From positions 3,449,001 to 3,513,000 of the forward strand of contig NC_058198.1 of NCBI RefSeq assembly GCF_907165205.1: a stretch of 64,000 bases of DNA, given 5' to 3'. The notes under the pieces were generated by a model. It was not told the origin of the DNA. It made no database searches and saw only the letters and a list, made by a program, of their open reading frames with translations. Each line of letters opens with the position of its first letter. Positions within the stretch are counted from its first letter, which is position 1. Source of the stretch: Coccinella septempunctata. Lineage: Eukaryota; Arthropoda; Insecta; Coleoptera; Coccinellidae. Positions 52,401 through 64,000 of this stretch are shown here, in pieces. The position numbers and the translations under genes were made by a program.

Positions 52401-55400
52401 ATCTCGAAATACGGTGAGTTCTAAGCTTAAATTACTGAATTCATTGGCTGTTACAGGAGTGATGTTTCGAACGTCAACTTTCGAGTCGCGTTCCTCCCAG
52501 AAAAATCATCGTAGATTCAAATGTGATACACATTCTGAAAGAGCAACTCTTGTAGTTATAAATCTGAAAATTTCATCGACCTCGGTGCAATCGTTCGGTC
52601 TTGACGAATTTTCAACTGACACCATCTTTTTTTCTTACATGTTAGAAATGGTGGATCCGCATTCTCTCCGCTGATAGGAAGATTTTGTGGTACCAAGATA
52701 CCGAAGATAATACGTTCCCACACCAATCAACTTTATATGCATCTAGTTGCTACGTCTTACTCTTCTATCGATAGATATAAATTTATGTTCACGTGGGAAA
52801 CAACAACAACTGGTAAGTGTTCTGCACAAAAGCTGCACCGAATGAACATTTGGAACGAGCTTTACTTGGCTCACCTGTAAACCTTTGTCTACGATGATGC
52901 TGAGGTCGTAGGTGGTTGATAGTAGTGTGTAACTTCTCAGTTTTACTCATCTATCAAAAATATACAGGCTGCGGTGGCAAACTGACAACGGCGACTGGTG
53001 CTTTAGCATCGCCACACTATCCAGAGCCATATCATTCTGAGGCAGATTGTCACTGGAGCATTATTGTGAGCCAGGGCTCTACTATACAGCTGGTATTCTT
53101 GGATTTCGACCTCGAAACCACCAGGTTCAATCGGGATTTCGTTGAGGTATGTTGCATTCCTTCCTACATTGGTACTGATGACGTGTGAGTTGCTTCTGGT
53201 TAATTGCTTCAGGTTTTCGACGGATCATCCAAAATCGCGAAATCCTTGGGCAGGTTTAGCGGTTCTACCTTACCCCAAAGTATGATTTCCACCAGCAGAA
53301 GAATCGATATTTACTTCATATCCGATGAAAGAAACGAGGGCAGAGGCTTCAACCTTCATTATAGAACCAGTAAGTTGTTATTACTTATTTTCATGCCTGG
53401 ATGCCAGATTACCCTTTTCTTCAGTTTGCTCCAACAATCTCACGGGTTATGGCGGTGTTATTGAGAGTCCTAACTTCCCTGATTCCTATCCGGTGCTACA
53501 AGAGTGTACCTGGCACATAAAAGTCACCAAAAAGAATACTGTCAACATAACTTTCTCCCATTTTGATCTGGAGGAGAAGGGCTATCATGACTACCCGTTT
53601 TTCGCTTTGAGACCTGGGGTTCACATAAATTACTTGAAGGTAGTAATTACTAGTATCAAATAAAGACATCGAATGAGGTACTCAACAAATGTTTCAGATA
53701 ATGTACATGAGATACAGTGAGGATGATCTTGGTGTACAAGAAAAAGTTTTGTTGAATACTTACGTAGGATCTAACCTCCCAGACAGTGTTAATGTACCAT
53801 CGGATCATGTTATCTTGTATTTCAAATCCGACACTAATTTGATTGGAAACGGTTTCCGCTTAGAATGGATGGTGAATGGTGAGTATAATTACTATGTTTC
53901 CCAAATGATAATCTTCGTTGTGTGTTGCTTTTCAAGGTTGTGGAGGACATTTAAACAAACCAGGAACCATCACCTCTCCCAATTACCCGAAGAAGTATCC
54001 GGATGAGGTAGAGTGCGAATGGTTGATAGAAGCACCGATTGGACGGAGTGTGGTTATAGATTTCACATCTGTTGATATAGAAAAGCAGAACTTATGTCCC
54101 TACGACGTGATAAAGGTGAGTTTACCATTCGGGAGGTTTTTAAAATGTTTCTATAGGTATCACCATTATGACTTAAAGCCAGAGGGTGCTCTGAGCACCA
54201 CCCATACGGTAGCGACGGGGTATGTGCTAGGTTTACCCCCTGTACACTTCCAAGCTACATAGGTGGCTATGAAGACAGGTCTCAGAGTATGAGAACAGGG
54301 ACAATGGCGTCATAGTGGATGGTTATGAGGGGCCATGCGAAGCATCTCAATATGGTGGATGATGCCAATGCATTTCTTCTATGCATTCTGCTTTGACGAA
54401 GCATACAGGGTAATTGTTCACCAATTTCAGGTATTCAACGGACCGGATTCCAGCTACCCCATGCTAGGGTCACTGTGCCACATGGAGAAAGAGGTTAAAT
54501 TCACATCAAACGGCCACCTGATGCACGTTAGTTTCTTGAGCGACTCTACATATGCCGGCAAAGGTTTTTCGGCAGATTTCGAGTTCATCGAGTCCAGTAA
54601 GTTACCGGTCCTTTCGTGCGAAAACAATTTGAACCTGTTCATTCCTTCCAGAATGCGGTGGTGTATTCTCTGCCCAATTTGGAACGATAACTTCGCCGAA
54701 CTTCCCCAAAAACTTCAACGTCGGCGACTACTGCGAATATCTGATATCCGTCGATATCAATCACGTGATCGATCTCAAATTCGAAACTTTGGATTTGATT
54801 GTAACGAAAAATTGTACCAAAAATTCCATTAAGGTGCGTGAAAATATCAGTTGACTAGTTAGGTTGAACAAGTCAAGACCCGAATGGCGCTAATTAAAAG
54901 TGATTTGCAGATTTATGATGGACCATCGACTATGAGTCCGTCTTTAGCAACAATATGCGACTCAACCAACCAAACTTTCACATCTACCTCCAATCATATG
55001 CTGGTCGTGTTTCAACATGTCCAAGTTCACCGAAATAAAACGTGGCGGCGTTGGGAAGATCCTGATACGCAGACCAGTCAAGGATTCAAGGCGGTCTACA
55101 GCAAAGTAAGCGTAATTTTATGAGCAAAATACCCTTGATACTTGATTTTTCTATTCGTGACTTGAGTGATTCGAAGATAAATATTTTTTGAAGGCTTGTG
55201 GATCTCGAATAATTGCGAGTGATATGAGTGGAAATCTGAAGCTGAAACCATTTTCGATGTCTCATTCCAAGATCGATTCCAAATGCGCATGGACCATAGT
55301 CGCTCCAAAATCAGGTGAATTCATCGTTTTAACCTTTAATAATATATACCTACCAAAGTTGTTAATCCTCCAAATGAAACATTGTTGTAACTCTTATAGC

Positions 55401-58400
55401 TCGCGATATGCCATAAAACGACAATTGATTGTTTTGCGCATGAACGTGTGGATTTCTGATAAGGAAGAGTTATTCCGCAAGCGCATGCGAAGTGTGTTTC
55501 ATGTGTTAGATTTTGCTAATTCTTATTCATTATCTTCTCAGATCAAAGAGTTGTTTTAACTGTCACCCGTCTGCATATGCAGTCTGTAGACGAGACTTCC
55601 CACACTGGCTTGATCGTCTATGGAGGAGAATCCACGGAATCTCCTTTGATCGGTGAATATTTGACCAACAAATTACCACCTACAATCGTGAGTGGAGGTT
55701 CCGCCCTGCATGTTGTAGTAAAAGGAGATGTTGACTTTTTCGCTGTTTACCACGTGTACGGAGCTAGTAAGTCTGTGAAATTTAGATCGTTCCTCACCTA
55801 ATCATTCTTCCATTTACAGGTTGCGGGGGTATTTTGTCAGGTTTGAATGGTATGTTTTCTCCGGTGGGTGGATCTTGCGAGTGGACTATAAAAGTTGCAC
55901 CAGGTATGTAGGAAAGATGGTCAGGATTGCTTCGGCAATATCACCATATGTGTCCAAATAACTCATACAAGGCGGTTTTCATTTCAGGAAACGAGATCAG
56001 CGTCTCTTTCAAAGATTTCAACATACCCAAATCGGACAAGTGCAGTTTAGATTACCTGGAAATAAGGGAAAGAAACGCAACTGGACCGTTGAGAGGAATT
56101 TTTTGCGGAGATAAGAAACCTGCCGAATTGACGCATCAGGGTAGTTTGTGGTTTTTCTTCCACTCATTGAAAGATAACAACACTGTCATATCATCGCCAG
56201 TAGGATTCGTGGCAGAATATGCAACAAGTGAGTTGAATTGATCGAAAAGAGTTCAGCGGCAACGGAACAATTTTCAGGTACACATGTTGATGTAACTGGT
56301 TATCGGGGTGAAATCGCTTCACCACTTTACCCAGAGAGCTTTTCCAGCTCGGTTCCTTTCACATGGAAGATATCAGTGCCCGGCACCTCAAGAATTATGT
56401 TGGAATTTGAAGACTTTCAGACGGAAAATTTCCTAGATGATTACTGCCTCACCCCATACCTCAAGGTGATACTCGAATTATTATCGAGACTCTCTCTTCA
56501 AGTATTCAAAATTTCAGGTGTATGACGGTTCGAATGATGAAGCCACAGAATTGGGTACTTTTTGTGGTCTCAAGAAGCCAGATCGTCTAGAATCGTCATC
56601 CAACAGTATGTTTATTGAAGCCGTCATGGATTCTTCGAGACTAGATAACAGATTCCTTCTGAAGTGGAGGAGGATATATTACCAGAAGCAGCCAGAAGTC
56701 AATAAGAGTGGGTTCACTGAATATGAAAATTAGTTTTTTTCTAGGATCAGTAGATTAGTGGAAAAATTTGGTTAACTTTGAAGATCTACAGCAGCTAGAA
56801 AAATGGGTCTGAACTGATGCTGATTTTTTTACATATAGATTGATCCTTTGTGAATAAAAAAGTCCATTTTTTTTTCAGCTATAGCATACAGTTTAGATTT
56901 CATGTTTTTTTCCGTGAAGGTCGTGAATGGAATGGTCGCGTGGCTTTTGCCATGCGCGACCTATCTCATGCGCGCGCTTTTCTACTTCTAATTACGATTT
57001 GAAGTCATTCAGCGTGTATCGAACGTTTGATTTTTTGTAGCCTGCGGATCAGAGGACATAATCGACTTGAGGAAGATACACAAAGTCAATCTAACTTCAC
57101 CCGGTTACCCGAATGGATACGCCCCGAACTTGGAGTGCGAATGGAACTTCGAAACGGAAAGTGGAAATAGTTTGCGATTGAAAGTGAACTCCGTGAATCT
57201 GGGCTTTTCCAGCTACTGCTTTCACGATTACATCAGGATGAGGTCGGACGATATGGATAAGAAAATCTGCCACCGGTCGCAAGCTCGCACCTACAACGCC
57301 TCCAGGTCCCTCAAAGTTACCTTCGTAACGAACGCGTATTACAACGGGACAGGATTTTCGGCAGAGGTGATGGAAGGTCTGTCGAAACTGAGTGAAATAC
57401 CCTTCTTTAGTTTTAATGTGTACTGGGTTCGTTTCAGGTTGTGGAGGTGTCATGAAAGAATCCTCCGGTGTTATAACATTCGACAGTAATTCTCCAAGAG
57501 ATTGGACGGTGAGTAAATATCAATGCCGAGACCATTTAGCAGTGCCAAAAGAAGGTTTTGAAAAAGTTTTTGCGTGGATGTTGCCATATGGCAACATCAG
57601 TTTTGGCACTGCTAGGTGGGATGCCTCGGTATATTTGGGATGATGATTGAGGCGGCTAATGAAATGTTATGTTTTCATTTTTAGTGCAAATGGAAGATCA
57701 ACGTGAAACCTGGTCGAAGAATAAGTATAGAATTCTTGAAATTCACTACAAGTTCGAGCAACCGTTGCGATAATTTCATCACGGTAAGCATACTTGAATC
57801 TTGTAGGATGATCCAGCAGTAATATTGAGCAAGGGTTTTGGTCACCGACACATTCAACCAATGTACCAAGCCAAAATTACAAATGATTTTTTCATTTTCA
57901 ATTCAGTAAAATAGTTCTAACTTTCAGCTGAAAAACGGCTTCGATTCCAGTTCTCCCAACTTAGGGGATGGAAAGTTTTGTGAGAAACCACCCAAGCTCA
58001 AGACGACGGGCAATAATTTATACATCGAGTTCAGCGGCAATCCAAATAATACGGTATTACCGTCGATTGAAGTAGGAACGAAACGAATCGCTAATACCTG
58101 GTTGATTTCAGGAGTTCAAAGCCGTCTACAGGGAAGTCCTCTATGACTGTGGCGGCTCATTCGCGTTGAACGAAAAACTGAGTAGCATGCAAATAATGTC
58201 TCCGAACCACCCCAGTCAATCTGAGCCGTTTATCGAATGTGTATGGTCGATAACATCACCCCCCGGCACCCACCTCCAGGTCGATTTCATTGGGAAATTC
58301 GATTTTCATCAGGATTATGGGTAATTTAGAATGATCTGTGTTTGTTCTTTTTTAATGTACTGAAACTTACAGATGCGATGTCGAAGGAGTTGAACTGAGG

Positions 58401-61400
58401 GATGGTGGTACAAATATGTCACCCTTAATCAATAAGTTTTGTGATACATCGCCAAATACTCAATTCTCAACTGATAACATATTATTCGTGAAATATTTCA
58501 CTCAAGCCAAAGAACCTGGCGATGGGTTCTTGGCGAATGTTTCCATAGGTTCGTTCTCAATTTATTCCTATGAAAAAACGTAGTAACATTGACTTTTTCG
58601 TATGTATAGCTTCTTGTGGTGGCACATATAAGAATCCGACTGGTTTCATAGAGTTGAGTTATTTAACTGGAAAACAATTAATAAATTGCACCTGGAATAT
58701 AATTGCACCTGCTTACGACACCCTGGACCTGAATATTATTTTCAAGGGACTGGTGAGTTCATACTTGTGCTCGTCGTATGGACGATTTGCCGTTTATGAG
58801 ATTATCGATAAGCCTGGCAAGACTAAGGGTGAGTCTTCAGTGAGAGATGTGGGGAAAAAACTAATTTGTGTTTTCAGAGAGAAAAAACCTTTGGACGGAT
58901 ATGTGTGATGCCGCCCAACCAAAACATATCACGTCTGTTAGCAATCGGGTCACCATTGAATTCAGTAATGAAATGAGCTCCGCGCGACCTGTACAACCTC
59001 TAAGTCTTTCGATCACATATAATGCAACTGGAAAAGGTGAGTCTTTTTCTATTTTATCGATGATGACTAACGCTACAAAATTGTCAGTTGCAAATTTGCA
59101 TCTGGCGATAAGTTGGGTTGGTGGCTATCCTAATACTCAAAAATTTGTTACTGGTTGCCAAAAATCAAATTTCCCATTATTTTTGAGGATAATTGTTTGT
59201 GGAACATGGTCCGTTGTTTCCAATAATAAAACTTGGGAATCGAGCATTCGAATTCATTCAATTCTAATTTGGTATGGTCAGAATTGGAGGGTTTAAAGAT
59301 TTTGGAAATAATTTAAAATGTTCGATGGGCTTTCAGAGTGCAGCTACACCCTCAACACCGACTTCGGTGAGCTGCAATCTCCGAACTATCCGAATCTGGA
59401 TTACTTCAAAGGCTATTGCGTTTGGACCATCAATGCGCCGAAAGGCAGAAGGGTCACTGTCAACATAACGGACTTCGACCTCGAAAAATACTCGGCCACA
59501 TCGAAGGACGGCCAGTCCATCGTTTTCCTGGACTACGGGGAATATTTCATGGACGAAATATTTTACAATTCCTCGAAGAGGATTTACAAATCCAGCGGAA
59601 ATGTCTTACAAGTCATTTTCTTGAGCGAACAGTCCACCACCCATCGAGGTTTCAAGGCGTACTACACCTCCGACGAGGAAGAAGGTAGTAGGTATTTCCA
59701 TCGAATTTTTGCCCCCTGCATCGTCCTCTATTTTCAGTTTGCAACCAAGATTTCAACGCAGAACGTGGAAGTCTATCCAGGCTGCCTGGTGATCTGACAT
59801 ATGTTTGCCTCTACAAGAATGTTCAGAAGTTACCTATCAATAGGACCCTGGCTCTTACTGTGAATTCCACATTGAATTATAAGGACAGTCCAAGATTGGC
59901 CCTCTTCCGAAAATCTTCCATCAGCATCAAAACAGAACGTAAGCATATATCTTTTATAATTCCAACTACATATTCCTTAAATTTGTTGGCAAAAGCCTTT
60001 TTTTGGCAGCCCATATCTCAGAAGGAGTAATTTTTTTCGTTTGCAGCTTATGGAGAATACACGTTTGCAGTTACCCTTTTATCAAGCAACAGACCCATCT
60101 TAGAACCAGTAATCATTCGAACAGCTTATCTTCAAACCTTCCTCGAGGTGAGCTTCACAATACTACACATAACGAGTGTAACGGACTTGTCGTAGATTTA
60201 GTCTTCTAACACTTTGAGTTAGTTGCATTAGACATTTTGTGTTTGAGCTAACCTTCACCGTCCAAGTTTATCACACTCGTTATGAATAAAAGTACATAGT
60301 TCAAACTGCTCACAATAGTGCGAATGTTTCCAATATACTTTCAGCTTCAAATCAAAAAGAGTGAAGGTAACTTTTCGATAGACTATGAATATTATCCCTG
60401 CGGAGGATTGATACAGAATAGTTCAGGCTACATCAGCACCTATTCCCTCTTCAAAAAACGCTTGGAATGTGCCTGGGTTATCGAGCTACCAGTAGTCGAA
60501 CGGATAAAACTCACCTTCTTGTCGATGAACTTGGGGGAAGATTGCGAAAAGAGCTACATCGAAGTTTACAACGGAAAATATTCAACAGCGCCGAGAATAG
60601 GAAGGTATTGCAATACCAACATGCCAAGTTTGATAGTTTCGCAAAAGAGCAACTTATTGATCGAGTACCATCACGATGGAGGTTCTTCTGGTGCTGGATT
60701 TAATGCCACATACGATACATTCACCGAAGGTGATTCTATCGGTATTTAAGTGATAACTGATTCATTTATATCTGTCTTCAGGTTGCGGAGGTACCATCAC
60801 CAGCAAATATGAATTAATCGAAACTCCGAACTACCCTAAGGATTATCCAAATAACGCTGAGTGCCGTTGGGTAATTGCCTCGCCAGAGGGTAGTCATATG
60901 ACACTAACCTCCGCCAATCGCTTCCATCTAGAAGAATCCATCGGATGTGCAAACGATTATGTTGAGGTAATAGGCAATATAAGCCTTCATGTCAAAGTAG
61001 CATAGCTTCTTCAACAGTACTTTTGTACTGGTCACGAAGAATAAGTTAATTTTTCTCACGTTTTTCCATTTTTGCAAGATATTCGACTGGAAGAACGGGC
61101 AGTGGGCTAGTTTGGGGAAATATTGCGGTCGACAATTTCCACAACTAACTTCTAGCGGTAATAAGATGCTTATTGTGTTCAGGAGCAACGATAAGATATC
61201 TGGATCTGGATTCCAGGTAAATATTTTCCCCCTGCTGATAGAATTCAATCACGATATGGCTTGAGTTTCCATTTACAATCAATATGTTTTCTAGGTTAAA
61301 TGGCTGATGAAATGCGGTGGACACTTCAGGGCAACAACTGAAAAAAAATATATTACCAGTCCAGGATACCCTAAGAAGTACGATAACAGTTTGTTCTGCA

Positions 61401-64000
61401 CCTACTTCATTTATGGCAGAGACAAAATAGTTGTGGAATTCGAAGATTTCGCTTTGGAAGGAGGTATATTACTGATACATTTTTTATTTAAAGAATATCT
61501 TAATTTCTCCATGAAAGATTTTTATGTACCCCTGGATATATTCGATTCAGTCTCGCCTTTGAACATATATTTGTTTCTAGATTATCCCACATGCCTTAAC
61601 GATAATGTAACCGTTTTATCAAGCTCAAAGGCTGCAGTCTATTGTGGACAAACGAAGCCATCAAGAATTGAGGCTCGTTATAACGTTTTCATCAAGTTCA
61701 GGACCGATGTTTGGATTGCAGACAGTGGTTTCAAACTCTCTTTCAGAACGGACGGTTAGTTGAGGGTCCTTATTATAATTTTGGTCTATTGTTTGATTTT
61801 TTTAAATTAAATTTTCAACATTAATTAATTGAGGCGAAACATCGAATTTTGAGCGAAATCTAATATTTTATTGAATCTTTTGTGGAATTTTCTTCAGAAT
61901 GTGGAGAAACTATAACGGAGCCCAAAACGATCGTCAAACCATTCAGTTCTTTACTGAGCGTAAGAAGGCATTATTACTACCGAGATTCCTGCCTTTGGAA
62001 TATTACAGCGCCCAAAAACAAGACAATCATGATGAAGTGAGTTTCGATATTTATCATGGCCAATTCCACCTAATAGATTAATTTTACAGATTCACCAATT
62101 ATTCAGAAGTTTATTCCTACATGTCGTGCATTGGCAACGCCTTAGAGGTGTACGATGGGGCGAAATTCGATAATCTACTGGCGAAAATATGCGGCGCTGA
62201 AAATATCCAAATACCAGTCATAACGTCAACTAGTAACATTGCCATGCTGTCGCTGAAGACGATGGACAGGGGACAGATCTCTTTCGCTGTAGAAATCTCA
62301 TTCAATCCAGGTGAGAGTGGATTAAGTCCTACAAGATCATCCCAAGATAACGCCCTCTTCTTTTTCACCCGATCAAGGTCCTGCAGAGGGTTGCGGCGGG
62401 GTCTACAAATTGAACGGGACGAAGGTGATTCGTCCTCCCAAGAACTTCACGAACGCCGATTGTCAGTGGAAATTCGAGGTTCAAGAAGGCTACAAGGTGG
62501 AGTTCAAGATCGAATCCTTGAAATTGCCGATAGGGTGCGAGGAACCCAGGACGCACGGTTCGAAGAACTGCACGTGCAGTTTTATAGAGGTGAGTGCAAA
62601 ATGGCGAATGCGCCAGTCTCAAATTTTCCTTCAGTCATCGCTTAAATATTGTCTGCCTCAGGGGATTCAATAGTTCTTGTCGTGGCATTTTTCTAATTAC
62701 CTGTTTTAGTCACCATTACTCATGTTTCAGATAAGGGATGGAGCTGGACCTTTCTCCGAGGAAATAGACCAATTCTGCAGTAACACGACTTATTCTCAAG
62801 TCTACACGACTACTTGGAAATTTGGCTTTCTCAGATTTTACACGGCAACGGATTATCTGGAAGATACATTTAGAATATCCGTGAAACCGATAAAAGGTAT
62901 TGTTGTGGGGTATGTTCGAAAAATCCGAAGAGCTATTGTGAAAACTCGCTTTCAGATATATGTGGACCGAGGGAATACGTCGCCGATAAAAATGTTCGCA
63001 TCCTCACTTCCCCAGGTTATCCAGGGCCCTATGAGTCCAACATCAAATGTCGATGGACGATAAACAAGTGGAATTTCAGACAGAACATCCAGATCCGTTT
63101 CATCGAGTTCGATCTGACCAATTCCACGCAACACGAGAATGAAAATTTCTGTTCCGGTGATCGTATTGAACTGGATGAAGGAAGGGTAAAGATTCGGCAG
63201 CAATTTATGCTTTTTATCCGCTTGCAGATCAAACAGTCCTATATTTCCTCCCTTCTTACAATAATTATAAATAAAATTCTAATGCTCCTTCTTTGTTAGG
63301 TCAGACAGTCTTTGTACGAAGGAAGGGGCAAATCAATTTCAGCGAAACGAACCTACAATTCCGTAAGTTAGCAATTTAATCGTGTACTCGCATTGAAGTC
63401 GACATTCTAATTTTCAGTATCAATTGAATAAGGAAGAAACAATGCAATTCTGCGGTAAAGGACTGAAGCCGTTCACTATTAGCACCAAAAATTCGGCTTT
63501 AAATATTGGCTTTATAAGTACGTCCGATCTTGGAAAGGGCAGGGGATTCAAGATGGAATTTTCTTTATCAGGTATGACAAGTCTTTAGCAGGCCGGCTAC
63601 CATTCAGATTTTACCAGCGCTTCTTTGGAGCTGACCTCCATTAATCCACGGCCTGAGAAACTTGCCATGAGAATTCTCCAAATCCAGATTTTGGAACTCT
63701 CTGCCACGGGAAGCTTTCCTGTAGAGGTTTGACCTGCAGACCTTAAATATTCCTCCTTTTACTCCCTATTGATCCACGGTATTCCCCGTATTCAGATCTA
63801 AGCTGTGTGCATCGTTTTAGTTAACAAAAGTTCGTCCCCAAATTAAAACTCTGAACCCATGAAACGCTTTTATGAAACCATTCGTGAATTCATTATGTTT
63901 AAGGTTGCTCGAGTAATTTCACACAAGATTCTGGAACAATTTATGCCGCTCAAGAAAATCGTACAAACTGCATGATATACCTTACCTCTTCGGACAACAC
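47128..64000 (+). CDS. Cubn: Cubilin, large EGF-CUB endocytic receptor, 3'-partial
   Basis: Peripheral membrane receptor that, with amnionless, takes up proteins in insect nephrocytes and epithelia. Sixty-one exons in the window carry 10403 coding nt, about 3467 codons (human cubilin: 3623 residues). Order: short signal peptide, an N-terminal region with a coiled-coil-like stretch (LGDNLKAEIAELRSAVAKLK), eight EGF-like domains, then CUB domains 1-25 complete and the 26th begun at 63904. Vertebrate cubilin has 8 EGF and 27 CUB domains, so only the last part is cut off by the window edge. All introns used are GT-AG, acceptors are mostly CAG with a few AAG, and phases fit throughout. Most CUB domains span two exons. 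Exon lists follow in the segment entries. Confidence 0.95.
47613..47709. mobile_element. About 97-bp MITE-like unit in cubilin intron 3
   Basis: The ends GGTTGTCCCAACTAAAACG (47613-47631) and, in reverse complement, GGGTGTCCAAACTAAAACG (47691-47709) match at 17 of 19 positions. The interior has no coding capacity. The end sequence, next to ccctgtat, resembles common short DNA transposons of insects; the family is not assigned. Confidence 0.5.
49526..56707 (+). CDS. Cubn: Cubilin exons 12-37: CUB domains 1-13
   Basis: Exons: 49526-49698, 49748-49913, 49969-50053, 50109-50214, 50525-50687, 50750-50919, 50979-51129, 51189-51379, 51438-51615, 51704-52060, 52233-52413, 52646-52812, 52968-53146, 53213-53369, 53425-53639, 53698-53878, 53937-54115, 54431-54596, 54652-54833, 54911-55105, 55194-55314, 55542-55766, 55820-55903, 55988-56227, 56278-56465, 56518-56707. 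Each domain follows the CUB plan: C-G-G start, SPxYPxxYP, CxWxI, LxFxxFDLE, VxDG, FCGxxxP, GF. CUB domains 8 and 11 lack the second cysteine pair. Domain 13 (THVDVTGYRGEI) lacks the first cysteine pair. The last donor (AAGA|GTGGGT) is weaker than the others. Confidence 0.9.
57041..64000 (+). CDS. Cubn: Cubilin exons 38-61: CUB domains 14 to start of 26
   Basis: Exons: 57041-57376, 57438-57508, 57685-57783, 57928-58053, 58112-58320, 58373-58548, 58610-58828, 58878-59036, 59337-59684, 59738-59938, 60047-60147, 60345-60729, 60782-60966, 61079-61216, 61295-61463, 61581-61754, 61898-62036, 62090-62310, 62387-62589 (or from 62378), 62731-62896, 62956-63185, 63300-63362, 63418-63571, 63904-64000 (cut by the edge). 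Domains 14, 18 and 20 are encoded largely in single exons (57041-57376, 59337-59684, 60345-60729). Domain 19 (VCNQDFNAERGS) is strongly degenerate and lacks the C3-C4 pair and the usual FxxFDLE motif. Domain 26 begins GCSSNFTQDSG. Confidence 0.88.
57525..57630. repeat. Inverted-repeat unit with central 22-bp palindrome in a cubilin intron
   Basis: Left arm 57525-57550 (gccgag...agcagtgccaaaa) and right arm 57601-57630 (ttttggcactgct...cctcggt) pair over most of their length. In the centre, 57577-57598 reads GATGTTGCCATATGGCAACATC, a perfect palindrome without spacer. The unit sits between the donor at 57509 and the acceptor before 57685. A miniature transposon is the simplest reading. Confidence 0.6.
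60168..60284. mobile_element. 117-bp unit with 12-bp perfect terminal inverted repeats in a cubilin intron
   Basis: CATAACGAGTGT at 60168-60179 and ACACTCGTTATG at 60273-60284 are exact inverted copies; similarity extends weakly inward (CGGACTTG versus the complement of CCAAGTTT). No coding capacity and no clear target duplication. Tentatively a MITE. Confidence 0.45.

Overview
The window is nuclear DNA of an insect: AT-rich, split into many short GT-AG introns, and carrying insect-type channel genes. I could rebuild four protein-coding genes exon by exon, with reading frame preserved at every junction. No bacterial, organelle or viral gene was seen. The order within insects cannot be fixed from the sequence; a beetle is plausible but unproven.

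Layout: (1) 2477-7720, + strand: the last six coding exons of the glutamate-gated chloride channel GluCl; its first exons lie left of the window. (2) 10671-12083, - strand: a complete four-exon MAP kinase kinase (MEK, Drosophila Dsor1), 389 residues. (3) 17068-33661, - strand: the complete coding region of the para voltage-gated sodium channel in 29 exons (2046 residues with all exons included). It has the DEKA selectivity residues, an MFM inactivation motif, a 33-nt microexon, an AT-AC intron and a stop-free 66-nt intron. (4) 47128 to the window edge, + strand: cubilin, a multiligand endocytic receptor, with 61 exons in view coding for about 3467 residues: a signal peptide, 8 EGF-like domains, 25 complete CUB domains and the start of the 26th.

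Between genes: 7.7-10.7 kb, 12.1-17.1 kb and 33.7-47.1 kb contain no gene I can recognise. They hold small transposon remnants (a pogo-like MITE near 16.6 kb, a decayed Tc1-like transposase near 40.3 kb), a degenerate 15-17 nt tandem array near 39.2 kb, and a GC-rich, CRE-containing island at 44.4-44.95 kb that may be a promoter or distant leader exon. Further miniature elements sit in introns: a TTAA-flanked piggyBac-like element and a non-LTR RNase H remnant in para, and three inverted-repeat units in cubilin.

Functionally these are unrelated housekeeping and neuronal genes, not an operon-like system. GluCl (avermectin target) and para (pyrethroid/DDT target) lie about 9 kb apart; MEK is the Raf-to-ERK kinase; cubilin mediates protein uptake in nephrocyte and epithelial cells. 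I found no new multi-gene system. The most interesting points are in para: the AT-AC splice, the translatable intron, and missing duplicated exon pairs.
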